From Pelotomaculum sp. UBA3103 (GTDB lineage Bacteria > Bacillota > Desulfotomaculia > Desulfotomaculales > Pelotomaculaceae): a DNA stretch of 40,274 nt. Both the position numbers and the translations under genes were made by a program. Each line of letters starts with the position of its first letter. Position 1 is the stretch's first letter. The stretch is taken from contig DFAP01000024.1 of the NCBI GenBank assembly GCA_002365855.1, positions 1-40,274 on the forward strand. The letters are read 5' to 3'. Positions 32,993 to 40,274 of the stretch are shown piece after piece. The notes beneath the pieces were generated by a model. It searched no databases and had not been told where the DNA came from. It saw only the letters and a program-made list of their open reading frames with translations.

Positions 32993-35161
32993 ATGGATAG
33001 CTCGGCCCAAGTAAATCTGCTCTTGAGCTCTGACCGCTGGAACGAATTTTTAAAGAGCACGGCGCTAGGCCTGCAGCTCAACCTGACCCTGGTCTTTCCG
33101 GGTGCTGACCACCATATACAGGTACCTGGGGAGTGTCCCGTTTGTCATGAAACCTACCCGTCCCTGACCAGCTCTGACATTGCGGCAGCATTAAAAAATA
33201 CTAATAATTACCTCGGAGAGTTTACCTCTGACAGCGGCCTCGCCGCCGTGGTCATGCCCCTGCGGGACGGCCTCTTGGTTATTGCGCGCGAATGCGCCTG
33301 TACCATGGGTTCATGCGGTCAGCCGCTGCCGGACCGCACAATAATAGCCCATAAGCTGCTGGTAAGCTTTCAGGCTGCCCTCGGAGAGTGCTTTGTGGGC
33401 GGCAAACGGGCAGTTGAATTGTCCACCTTGCGTCATATGAACCAGATCGTCCTATCCCTCTTCCAGGGGGAAGGTGATGCGCTGCAGCGGTCCTTTGACC
33501 TTGTCCTCAGCGCCCTGGTGATCCTGTTGGACGCCCGGGCCAGCTGGCTGGAGTGCCGGGGTGAAGGCGGTACCAGCCTGCAGGTAAAGGGTGATCGGCC
33601 TGCGGTTGAATCCTATCTTAAAGATGATCAAGGCCCAGCCGTATCATTTGATATAAATACAGGCAGCACCAGGGGCAGGCTTGGAGTCTTCGCCCCGGCG
33701 GACCAAGAACAGGCTAAAGCTCTGCTGCCTCAAATGGCCCAGGAATGTGTCATCGTATTTGAGGTCGCACGCCTTTTTAAACTGCTGCACAGCCGTTTAG
33801 CCCAGGTGCTTGGTTCCATTGGCAGCGCGGTGGTGCTTGTTGACAGGTACGGTTGCGTCACTTATGCCAATAAAGCCGCGGAACAGCTCCTGGGACGCCC
33901 TGCGCTGACTCTGATAGGAAAACCACATGCCGATATTCCTGCGCCCTGGACACGGTTTATCAAGTCTGATATGGGCGGGCAGGTTACAGGGCGTATGGAT
34001 CCCGTCGGGCAGGGTACCGAGATGCGGTGGGTGGACTGGCAGCTATCTCCCCTGGGGGAGGATGGAACCGCCCTGGGATGGCTCATCCTGGCCGAAGACC
34101 GCACTGATTTCACCCGCTGGCAAAATGCCGCCCGTGAGGCAGAACGGCTATACACGACAACCACGATGGTGGGCAAGCTGGCTCACGAGTTGCGCAACCC
34201 GTTAAGCGCCGCCAGTGGTTTGCTTCAGCTGGTGGGGAGAAAACGGGAGCCTGACAAGGTAAAAGGGTACGTGGATTTGATTATGCGTGAACTTGAACGG
34301 GTTACCCGTCTCTTGAACGAGTTTTTGCTGCTGGGCAGGCCCGCCGACATGGCGCCCGAACCCCTCGACCTGGCTGCCTTCCTTCATGAGCTGACCCCTT
34401 TGCTGGAGGGAGAAGCGGCGGGTACCGGAGTTAAGATCATCATAGATATGGAAGAGACGCCCCCGGTAGCAGCCGATCCGGGCCAGCTTACCCAGGTCGT
34501 GTTAAATCTTACCCGCAATGCTGTAGAGGCTGCGCCAGGGGACGGTCTGGTTGAGATCGCCTTGAGGGCAAATCAAGATGGTGCGGCGCTGTCGTTTTGT
34601 GACAGTGGCCCTGGACTGACGTCCGGAGTTATGGAAAAGCTGTTCCGGCCGTTTTTTACTACCAAGGAGCGCGGCACCGGACTTGGCCTGCCAGTGGTCC
34701 AGGCTATTGTCCACAACCATGGCGGGCGGGTCACTGCAACAAACGCCCCTGGCGGGGGCGCTTTATTTACAGTCATACTGCCGGTATGCGCGGAAACGGG
34801 AAGCGGGAGCGCCAAAATTGACGTGCTCATCGCAGTGGCTGATAAAATGGTCTGCTACCCGGCCGAGCAGGCGCTGAGAGCGTCCGGTTATAATGTTTTA
34901 TCTGCCGACGGCACGGCAGACGCCCTGCTCCTGGCGGATCGCTATGAGCCGGCCATGCTTTTGTTGGACCAGTATGGCCTGGATGAGAATGACCTGGTGA
35001 ATATTCAAAAAGCATGGCCCCTGGTTTACATCCTTATTATCGGTGAACCGCGTAAACAGGGGGATACCGCCTGCCTTAACTTCATACCCAGGCCGTTGGA
35101 TGCTGCCGGGTTGGTGGGCAAAGTGGACCTGGTTCTGGGTCCAGGGATTTGCAGGAATTAG
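32993..35161 (+). CDS. Cytoplasmic sensor histidine kinase with C-terminal degenerate receiver
   Basis: The 722-residue protein has no membrane segment. Order of parts: an unrecognised N-terminal domain with CPVC and CACTMGSC cysteines (1-145), a GAF-like domain (about 150-265) and a PAS domain (about 275-375). A HisKA helix follows with the phosphorylated His398 in LAHELRNPLSAASG, then a HATPase domain (N-box NLTRNAVEAA, DSGPGLT, GTGLGL). A receiver-like domain is last (about 609-722). In that last domain the acidic pair reads AVAD and the conserved Lys is Arg (FIPRPL), though an Asp remains in LLLDQYG, so it is a pseudo-receiver. The start is ATG 32993 behind a run of G. It lies 35 nt after KaiC. 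The layout recalls cyanobacterial CikA. Confidence 0.85.
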   Translation: MDSSAQVNLLLSSDRWNEFLKSTALGLQLNLTLVFPGADHHIQVPGECPVCHETYPSLTSSDIAAALKNTNNYLGEFTSDSGLAAVVMPLRDGLLVIARECACTMGSCGQPLPDRTIIAHKLLVSFQAALGECFVGGKRAVELSTLRHMNQIVLSLFQGEGDALQRSFDLVLSALVILLDARASWLECRGEGGTSLQVKGDRPAVESYLKDDQGPAVSFDINTGSTRGRLGVFAPADQEQAKALLPQMAQECVIVFEVARLFKLLHSRLAQVLGSIGSAVVLVDRYGCVTYANKAAEQLLGRPALTLIGKPHADIPAPWTRFIKSDMGGQVTGRMDPVGQGTEMRWVDWQLSPLGEDGTALGWLILAEDRTDFTRWQNAAREAERLYTTTTMVGKLAHELRNPLSAASGLLQLVGRKREPDKVKGYVDLIMRELERVTRLLNEFLLLGRPADMAPEPLDLAAFLHELTPLLEGEAAGTGVKIIIDMEETPPVAADPGQLTQVVLNLTRNAVEAAPGDGLVEIALRANQDGAALSFCDSGPGLTSGVMEKLFRPFFTTKERGTGLGLPVVQAIVHNHGGRVTATNAPGGGALFTVILPVCAETGSGSAKIDVLIAVADKMVCYPAEQALRASGYNVLSADGTADALLLADRYEPAMLLLDQYGLDENDLVNIQKAWPLVYILIIGEPRKQGDTACLNFIPRPLDAAGLVGKVDLVLGPGICRN

Positions 35162-35209
35162 ACTCAAGTTAATTAAAAAATACATAATGGTTTTGACAAT
35201 AAAAATATT

Positions 35210-35239
35210 ACAGGCCCTTGCCACGGGGCTTGTTTTTTT
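35210..35239 (+). terminator. Intrinsic terminator of the KaiC/kinase block
   Basis: An 8-bp stem with one G-T pair (35210-35217 with 35226-35233), an 8-nt loop and a run of seven T (35233-35239). Confidence 0.8.
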
Positions 35240-35247
35240 GTTAAAAT

Positions 35248-35276
35248 TTGAATGTACACACTTTTGTGCACATAAT
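35248..35276 (+). promoter_or_regulatory. Promoter of the HTH regulator/acyl-ACP-reductase-like operon
   Basis: TTGAAT (35248-35253), 17-nt spacer, CATAAT (35271-35276), directly after the terminator of the kinase gene and about 40 nt before the regulator start. Confidence 0.6.
35252..35273 (+). promoter_or_regulatory. Candidate operator: inverted repeat between -35 and -10
   Basis: ATGTACAC and GTGCACAT (35252-35259, 35266-35273) are inverted with one mismatch around a 6-nt spacer, filling the promoter spacer. It is a likely site for the HTH protein encoded just downstream, which would then regulate itself and the oxidoreductase gene. Confidence 0.5.
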
Positions 35277-35316
35277 GACTTTCTCATTGGGATACCTTAA
35301 AGACAGGTGAATTAAA

Positions 35317-35841
35317 ATGGAAATGATCCGCCTGGGTGAAAAAATAATCAGCCGGCGCAAGATTGACCAGACTGTGGGGAAGATTCTGAGCTTAAGGTCC
35401 AGCGGCCTGTCACAGACGGAGGTTGCCTCACGGCTGAGCCTTGATCGAGCTTTCGTCTGTCGCCTGGAAAACCTTGGGGAAATTCGCAAGGGCCGCCGGC
35501 TGGCGGTCATAGGTTTTCCGATCCTGAACAAGAAAGAAATTCAGGAGGCACTGGAGCGTGAGGGTGTGGATCTGATTTTCCTCATGTCCGAGCAGGAGCG
35601 CTGGGAGTACATCAAACAGAAGAGCGGTGTGGATCTGTTTGATTCAATTATGGAAATGATTTCAAAAGCCCATTCCTTTGATCAGGTGATAATCATCGGA
35701 TCAAACCAGAGAATAAAGATATTTGAGGCGGTCCTGGATAAGGAAGTGGTAGGGTTTGAGATTGGCGAGTCCCCGATCAAGGAAGATAAATACGTAGAAA
35801 CAGAAAAAATCATGGAACTGGTTAGGGCGATCAAAAAATAG
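35317..35841 (+). CDS. HTH transcriptional regulator of the acyl-ACP-reductase-like gene
   Basis: The 174-residue protein has an N-terminal helix-turn-helix of the Xre/Cro-like type (SGLSQTEVASRLSLDRAFVC, residues 29-48). A C-terminal alpha/beta domain follows (65-174) that I cannot assign. It begins with the strand RLAVIGFPI and contains VIIIGSNQRI and a conserved-looking GFEIGESPI segment, possibly a ligand-binding or dimer domain. It starts at ATG 35317. Its stop codon lies against the ribosome site of the next gene, so the two are an operon, and an inverted repeat covers the shared promoter. A dedicated regulator for the next enzyme is the likely role. Confidence 0.75.
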   Translation: MEMIRLGEKIISRRKIDQTVGKILSLRSSGLSQTEVASRLSLDRAFVCRLENLGEIRKGRRLAVIGFPILNKKEIQEALEREGVDLIFLMSEQERWEYIKQKSGVDLFDSIMEMISKAHSFDQVIIIGSNQRIKIFEAVLDKEVVGFEIGESPIKEDKYVETEKIMELVRAIKK

Positions 35842-35851
35842 GAGGAGTCAG

Positions 35852-36940
35852 GTGCAAAATTTTGCCTTTATGATCCACCCCATGCATGCAGGTGATGTTG
35901 CCAGGAAATTTAAATTTGCCAAATTTATTCCCGACCGGGCTATTGAAAGAGCTTTTGGTATGCTGCCCTCGATGAAGGTTTCCCATATAACGGGCATTCG
36001 CTCGTCCCATGAGGAGGCCGAGGGGTGGTTTATCGCCTGTCCCCTGACGACCAGGCTGATGATGAGCCTGCCGCAGTCCTATGTTTTGAACAAAATCATT
36101 CAGGGTGGCCGCGTGGCTGAAAAGCTGGGCGCCAAAATATTCGGCCTGGGCGCTTTTACCAAGGTGGTGGGAGACGCCGGCGTCACCGTGGCCAAAAGTT
36201 TAAATATTCCTGTAACCACCGGGAATAGCTATACAGTCGCGACGGCTATCGAGTCTACCAGGTCAGCGGCGCAAATGATGGGGCACGATCTAAAAAACTC
36301 ATCCGTCGTCATACTTGGGGCAACAGGGGCTATTGGGAGGGTGTGCGCGCTAATTATAGCCAGGGAGGCCCGCTATATGACCCTGGTCGCGCGCGACGAG
36401 CGCAAATTGGAAGAACTGGCTCAAAAAATTCTTTACGATACTGGACTTGCCGTAAAAGTCACCTCTGACACCAAAAAGGCGCTTCGCTCCGGAGATGTTA
36501 TTGTAACCGTTACCAGCGCAGTTGACACGGTGATCGAGCCGGAAGACCTCAAGTCCGGCGCCGTGGTATGCGACGTTGCCAGGCCCAGGGACGTTTCGAA
36601 ACGTGTTACCGAGCTGCGTGATGATGTTCTGGTAGTTGAAGGTGGTGTGGTCGAGGTTCCTGGGGATGTTGCCTTTAACCTTAATTTTGGCTTTCCACCC
36701 GGCACGGCGTACGCCTGCATGGCGGAAACCATGGTCCTGGCGCTGGAAAAGCGCTACGAGAGTTTTACCCTGGGCAGGGAGTTAACCATCAGCCAGGTGG
36801 AGGAGATTGCCGGGTTGGCAAAGAAGCATGGTTTCAAACTTAGCGGCTTTCGCAGCTTTGGCAGGGCGATCTCGAATCAGGAGATTAAGGAGATCAGGGG
36901 CCGGGCAGAAGCAGTACGTGTTACCTCCATGGCAAAATAA
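35852..36940 (+). CDS. Homologue of long-chain acyl-ACP reductase (thioester reductase family)
   Basis: In cyanobacteria acyl-ACP reductase makes fatty aldehydes from acyl-ACP with NADPH. The 362-residue protein shares the family's layout. An N-terminal domain of about 100 residues leads to FGLGAFTKVV and the TTGNSYTVATAIE block. The Rossmann site VVILGATGAIGRV (152-164) follows, then VVEGGVVEVPGD, and finally GTAYACMAETMVLALE, whose Cys289 aligns with the catalytic cysteine (FACFAEAMLLE in Synechococcus, as I recall). The GTG start has GGAGGAG at 6 nt. Such proteins are often mislabelled shikimate dehydrogenase. No aldehyde decarbonylase is present, so the product and physiological role are open. 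Confidence 0.72.
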   Translation: MQNFAFMIHPMHAGDVARKFKFAKFIPDRAIERAFGMLPSMKVSHITGIRSSHEEAEGWFIACPLTTRLMMSLPQSYVLNKIIQGGRVAEKLGAKIFGLGAFTKVVGDAGVTVAKSLNIPVTTGNSYTVATAIESTRSAAQMMGHDLKNSSVVILGATGAIGRVCALIIAREARYMTLVARDERKLEELAQKILYDTGLAVKVTSDTKKALRSGDVIVTVTSAVDTVIEPEDLKSGAVVCDVARPRDVSKRVTELRDDVLVVEGGVVEVPGDVAFNLNFGFPPGTAYACMAETMVLALEKRYESFTLGRELTISQVEEIAGLAKKHGFKLSGFRSFGRAISNQEIKEIRGRAEAVRVTSMAK

Positions 36941-36992
36941 ACCTAGTATAAGTTTAAGCAGGTGTGAACAGGATATGGGAGCAGCTTTCAGA

Positions 36993-37028
36993 AAGAAGAT
37001 GGCCTTGACAAAGCGAGGCCATCTTCTT
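36993..37028 (+). repeat. Perfect 13-bp inverted repeat over the greA promoter
   Basis: Arms 36993-37005 and 37016-37028 are exactly complementary around a 10-nt loop, 52 nt after the oxidoreductase stop codon. The -35 box falls in the loop and the -10 box starts at the end of the right arm. As RNA it may end the upstream transcript, although no T run follows. Confidence 0.75.
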
Positions 37029-37033
37029 ATAAT
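37005..37033 (+). promoter_or_regulatory. Perfect-consensus promoter upstream of greA-lysS
   Basis: TTGACA (37005-37010), 17-nt spacer, TATAAT (37028-37033): both boxes match the housekeeping consensus fully. It would give a leader of about 280 nt before greA. Confidence 0.8.
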
Positions 37034-37081
37034 GTTTAGAAGCGCAAAGGTCATAGAATTTTTTATTGTTGCTTAAGCGGT

Positions 37082-37226
37082 ACTTAAAGGGATGATATTG
37101 CCGGGCTCTGGGACGCTTTCAATTAAATTCCGGTAATATGATTTACCGAAAAAATCAGGTGTAACGCTGGTTCGGTCGTTGCACCGTGCAAGCACTGCAA
37201 AGAGGGGTTTTTGCAGTGCTTTAAGT
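37082..37226 (+). ncRNA. Structured greA leader or small RNA, family unknown
   Basis: Three consecutive hairpins lie downstream of the perfect promoter. They are CGGTAA/TTACCG (37131-37148), a 9-bp stem with one G-T pair (37158-37166 with 37177-37185), and a perfect 12-bp stem (37190-37201 with 37210-37221). ACTTAAAG at 37082-37089 can also pair with CTTTAAGT at 37219-37226, enclosing them and competing with the base of the last hairpin. I match it to no known riboswitch or T-box. The 36941-37320 gap holds no gene that I can support. Confidence 0.45.
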
Positions 37227-37320
37227 GTAGTATGGAGCTTTTTGTGTTAAGCCGAATAATAAAAAGGTTAAAACATATATTGTTTTGTAACGTTATTCCA
37301 GAGGTAAGGAGACTTTGTTA

Positions 37321-37812
37321 ATGAAAGAAAAAGACGTAATGCTGACGCTGCAAGGCCTCAAGAATCTTGAAACCGAGCTGGAGCAGCTCAAGTCGGTTAA
37401 GAGGAGAGAAGTTGCCGAGCGCATTAAACAGGCTATATCATTTGGAGATATCAGCGAGAACTCGGAATACGAGGACGCAAAAAATGAGCAGGCTTTTATT
37501 GAAGGTCGCATTTTAACTCTGGAGAAAATGCTTCGCAATGCAAAAATAATTGATGATGAAAACCTGGTCCCCGGCCTGGTTTCAATTGGCTCAACGATTA
37601 TGCTTAAAGACCTGGAACATGGAAATGAGTTCAAATGTACTATCGTGGGTTCAGTTGAAGCAGATCCAGGGGCAAACAAGATATCCAACGAGTCACCGGT
37701 AGGCAAAGCTATTTTGGGACTTTCAAAGGGCAGTGTGGTGGAGGTTTCAGTGCCGGCCGGGCAGTTGAAATATCAGATCATGGATATTTACGGTAGGAAT
37801 GAGGGCTCCTAA
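37321..37812 (+). CDS. greA: Transcription elongation factor GreA
   Basis: GreA enters the secondary channel of RNA polymerase and stimulates cleavage of backtracked RNA. The 163-residue protein has the N-terminal coiled coil with the acidic tip [20 protein letters not shown]. The globular C-terminal domain ends in [13 protein letters not shown] and [10 protein letters not shown]. The start is ATG 37321, with AAGGAG at 37306-37311; TTG 37315 is too close to it. Its stop codon overlaps the lysS start (TAATG), so the two are translationally coupled, an order common in Firmicutes. Confidence 0.96.
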   Translation: MKEKDVMLTLQGLKNLETELEQLKSVKRREVAERIKQAISFGDISENSEYEDAKNEQAFIEGRILTLEKMLRNAKIIDDENLVPGLVSIGSTIMLKDLEHGNEFKCTIVGSVEADPGANKISNESPVGKAILGLSKGSVVEVSVPAGQLKYQIMDIYGRNEGS

Positions 37813-39335
37813 TGTCAGAAGATAAAAGAGCAGTCGCGGAATCGACAGCAGGCGGCACTGTAAACAATGCTCTTGAGCAAGACCTGAATGAATTGATGCA
37901 AGTGCGGCGCGAAAAGCTCAAAGAGCTGCGGGACAGGGGTATCGAACCGTTCGGCGGTCGATATGAGCGAACCCACATGGCACGTGACATAATAGCAAAT
38001 TTTGAGGAACTGGAGAATAATCCTGTTACTATAGCCGGCAGGATCATGTCCAGGCGCGGTATGGGCAAAGCCTCTTTTGCCCATATCCAGGACAGCACCG
38101 GCCAGGTTCAGATATACGCCCGCTTAAACGATATTGGTCCGGAAGCTTACGTACTTTTCGGCAAGCTTGACATTGGTGACATTATAGGCGTTGAGGGTAA
38201 GGTCTTTAAAACCCGTATGGGAGAAATTACAGTGTCGACGGAGAATTTTAGAATGCTTTCCAAGTCGCTGAGGCCGCTCCCGGAAAAATGGCATGGCCTC
38301 AAGCATGTTGAACTGCGCTACCGGCAGCGCTATGTCGACCTGATTGTAAACCCCGATGTTAAAGAGGTTTTTGAAACCAGGAGCAGGATAGTCCGCGCTT
38401 TTCGCAATTACCTGGACCGGAAAGGTTTCCTGGAAGTTGAGACTCCCATGATGCAGGTCATTGCCGGGGGCGCTACGGCCAAGCCCTTTGTCACTCACCA
38501 CAATACCCTGGACATGAAGCTGTTTTTGAGGGTTGCTCCTGAGCTTTATTTAAAGAGGCTTTTGGTAGGCGGCTTTGAAAAGGTGTATGAGATTAACCGC
38601 AGCTTCCGCAACGAGGGCATCTCCACCAGGCACAACCCCGAGTTTACCATGATGGAGCTTTACCAGTCCTATGCCGATTACAACGACATGATGGATTTAA
38701 CCGAAGAGCTGGTTTCTTCTGTTGCAAAGGAGGTCCGGGGAAGCACATACATAGAGTACCAGGGCACAGGTATAGATTTGTCGCCCGGGTGGACAAGGAT
38801 ACCCATGCTTGAAGCGGTAAAACAGCATGCCGGCATTGATTTCAGCGTTCTGAAAACCGCCGGGGAAGCGCGCGCCGCGGTTGAGCGGCTAAAAATGGAC
38901 CTGGAGCCGCAGGATACATGGGGCACAATACTGTACAAGGTTTTTGAAGAAACTGTCGAGCCCTTGTTGATTCAGCCCACCTTTGTAACTGACTTTCCAG
39001 TTGAAGTATCTCCCCTGGCCAAGCGCAAGGCGGAGGACCCTGGTTTAACCTGCCGCTTTGAACTGTTTATTTACGGGCGGGAAATGGCCAACGCTTTTTC
39101 AGAGCTGAACGACCCGATTGACCAAAAGGGGCGCTTCTTAAAACAGGCCGAAAAGAGGAGTGCGGGAGATGAAGAGGCCCACATGATGGACGAGGACTAC
39201 GTGAATGCCCTGGAGTACGGAATGCCTCCTGCCGGCGGCCTCGGAATAGGGATAGACCGCCTGGTAATGCTTCTGACTGACTCGTCTTCCATACGTGACG
39301 TTATCTTGTTTCCTTTGATGAAGCCCCGCGAATAA
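37812..39335 (+). CDS. lysS: Lysyl-tRNA synthetase, class II
   Basis: LysS charges tRNA-Lys. The 507-residue protein has an N-terminal extension of about 20 residues before the usual start, then an OB-fold anticodon-binding domain (about 70-160). The class II core shows motif 1 around [19 protein letters not shown], motif 2 in [18 protein letters not shown] and motif 3 in [17 protein letters not shown] 37812 overlaps the greA stop codon. It is the last protein gene before the rRNA operon, and no clear terminator separates it from the rRNA promoters. Confidence 0.97.
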   Translation: MSEDKRAVAESTAGGTVNNALEQDLNELMQVRREKLKELRDRGIEPFGGRYERTHMARDIIANFEELENNPVTIAGRIMSRRGMGKASFAHIQDSTGQVQIYARLNDIGPEAYVLFGKLDIGDIIGVEGKVFKTRMGEITVSTENFRMLSKSLRPLPEKWHGLKHVELRYRQRYVDLIVNPDVKEVFETRSRIVRAFRNYLDRKGFLEVETPMMQVIAGGATAKPFVTHHNTLDMKLFLRVAPELYLKRLLVGGFEKVYEINRSFRNEGISTRHNPEFTMMELYQSYADYNDMMDLTEELVSSVAKEVRGSTYIEYQGTGIDLSPGWTRIPMLEAVKQHAGIDFSVLKTAGEARAAVERLKMDLEPQDTWGTILYKVFEETVEPLLIQPTFVTDFPVEVSPLAKRKAEDPGLTCRFELFIYGREMANAFSELNDPIDQKGRFLKQAEKRSAGDEEAHMMDEDYVNALEYGMPPAGGLGIGIDRLVMLLTDSSSIRDVILFPLMKPRE

Positions 39336-39372
39336 TTTTCCTAATAACCAAATATTACCTGTCGGAACATGA

Positions 39373-39401
39373 TTGACAAGCCCTGATAAGGGTGCTATGA
39401 T
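39373..39401 (+). promoter_or_regulatory. rRNA promoter P1
   Basis: TTGACA (39373-39378), 17-nt spacer, TATGAT (39396-39401), about 375 nt before the 16S gene. Strong boxes and tandem arrangement are typical of rrn operons. Confidence 0.75.
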
Positions 39402-39405
39402 GGTA

Positions 39406-39437
39406 TTCCTGGTGTCGACAGATGACTAAACCAGGAA
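39406..39437 (+). other. Hairpin at the start of the P1 transcript
   Basis: A perfect 8-bp stem TTCCTGGT/ACCAGGAA (39406-39413 with 39430-39437) with a 16-nt loop, at the predicted 5' end of the P1 RNA; no T tail. Confidence 0.45.
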
Positions 39438-39458
39438 AAATTAAAGGGATATACTGGC

Positions 39459-39487
39459 TTGACAACCGTATGTCTTTATGATAACAT
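39459..39487 (+). promoter_or_regulatory. rRNA promoter P2
   Basis: TTGACA (39459-39464), 17-nt spacer, TAACAT (39482-39487). It is the second of two tandem promoters, 86 nt after P1. Confidence 0.65.
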
Positions 39488-39548
39488 AAACATCCGGAGC
39501 CGCCATGTAAATGGCGGGCTAAAAATGTCACCGGGTAAAACGAAAGCG

Positions 39549-39567
39549 GTCTTTGAAAACTAAACAG
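39549..39567 (+). promoter_or_regulatory. boxA-like rRNA leader element
   Basis: GTCTTTGAAAACTAAACAG is the conserved leader sequence found before 16S and in rRNA spacers of Firmicutes, linked to Nus-dependent antitermination and rRNA processing. Confidence 0.6.
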
Positions 39568-39585
39568 TGGATGGATGGAAAAAAG

Positions 39586-39613
39586 GTAGTGAGTAGTGAG
39601 TAGTCAGTAGTCA
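39586..39613 (+). repeat. Four tandem 7-bp repeats in the rRNA leader
   Basis: GTAGTGA twice, then GTAGTCA twice, without gaps. They lie just before the palindrome at 39625-39646 and may belong with it to one small mobile or dispersed repeat. Confidence 0.8.
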
Positions 39614-39624
39614 GATTTAGAGAA

Positions 39625-39646
39625 GGAATTCGCCCATGCGAATTCC
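39625..39646 (+). repeat. Inverted repeat in the rRNA leader
   Basis: GGAATTCG/CGAATTCC (39625-39632, 39639-39646) with loop CCCATG. It could be a processing stem or the core of an inserted repeat element. Confidence 0.7.
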
Positions 39647-39777
39647 GGCAAAGAGTCCGACAGCCGACAACAGACAACCTACTACCGAAAAGACACATGA
39701 CTCGTCAAAGCGAGAGCTTTAATCGAGCAGTAAATTCCGAAACAACGAATTAAGAGCCAATTCAAACCTTTATATAT

Positions 39778-40274
<497 letters not shown>

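Noticed and set aside
35161..35209. TTGACA at 35193-35198 as a promoter
   Set aside because: No -10 box at acceptable spacing, and the terminator follows at once; the TTGAAT/CATAAT pair further down fits better.
36807..37076. 89-residue open frame across the oxidoreductase 3' end and the greA promoter
   Set aside because: It overlaps the real gene in another frame, has no ribosome site and runs through the inverted repeat and consensus promoter.
37082..37226. Cyclic-di-GMP riboswitch before greA
   Set aside because: GGGACGC and TTACCGA fragments recall the class, but order, spacing and the tetraloop-receptor pattern do not fit.
39586..39613. CRISPR-like array
   Set aside because: The repeats are 7 bp and contiguous, with no spacers and no cas genes in the window.

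Overview
The window looks like a chromosomal segment of a spore-forming, anaerobic Gram-positive bacterium of the Desulfotomaculum/Pelotomaculum type (Peptococcaceae and relatives). This is inferred from the gene order tilS-ftsH, coaX-dusB and greA-lysS-rrn, a spore photoproduct lyase, strong AGGAGG-type ribosome binding sites with many TTG and GTG starts, BirA operators of the Firmicute type, and a 16S rRNA 5' end that reads as a clostridial sequence. The exact genus cannot be fixed from the sequence alone.

Layout. 1-6.5 kb: the 3' end of a membrane protease/CBS protein, tilS, ftsH, ndk and fhs. 6.6-9.5 kb: a reverse-strand cupin and a folate block (folP, folB, folK). 9.7-12.4 kb: a spore photoproduct lyase homologue and a reverse-strand CCA-adding/HD enzyme. 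12.7-15.9 kb: pantothenate block (a panG-like DUF2520 reductase, panB, panC, panD), closed by a perfect 46-bp palindrome. 16.1-18.6 kb: nadA-nadB. 18.7-24.5 kb: a THUMP RNA methyltransferase, a DUF2007 protein, a three-gene ABC-ATPase/HypB-like GTPase/Fe-S cassette, a zinc-ribbon protein and a lipoprotein; this block separates nadAB from nadC. 24.5-28.2 kb: nadC, birA, bioB, bioY, with two BirA operators. 28.4-30.6 kb: comFB-like gene, coaX, dusB. 30.6-36.9 kb: a signalling block (frameshifted response regulator, small helical protein, double-domain KaiC, and a GAF/PAS histidine kinase ending in a degenerate receiver), followed by an HTH regulator and a homologue of acyl-ACP reductase. 37.0-39.3 kb: a structured leader, greA and lysS. 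39.4-40.3 kb: tandem rRNA promoters, a repeat-bearing leader and the start of a 16S rRNA gene, cut by the window end.

How the genes fit together. Much of the window is cofactor synthesis: folate and one-carbon units (fhs, folP, folB, folK), pantothenate to CoA (panG-like, panB, panC, panD, coaX), NAD (nadA, nadB, nadC) and biotin (birA, bioB, bioY). The biotin genes appear to be controlled by the BirA encoded beside them.

The least explained parts are two. One is the KaiC/histidine kinase/pseudo-receiver block, whose domain order resembles cyanobacterial CikA beside KaiC. The other is the ABC-ATPase/GTPase/Fe-S trio, which looks like a metallocentre maturation or activation cassette with no obvious target. 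Also notable are a spore photoproduct lyase homologue lacking the catalytic cysteine, an acyl-ACP-reductase-like enzyme with its own regulator, and a strongly structured leader in front of greA.
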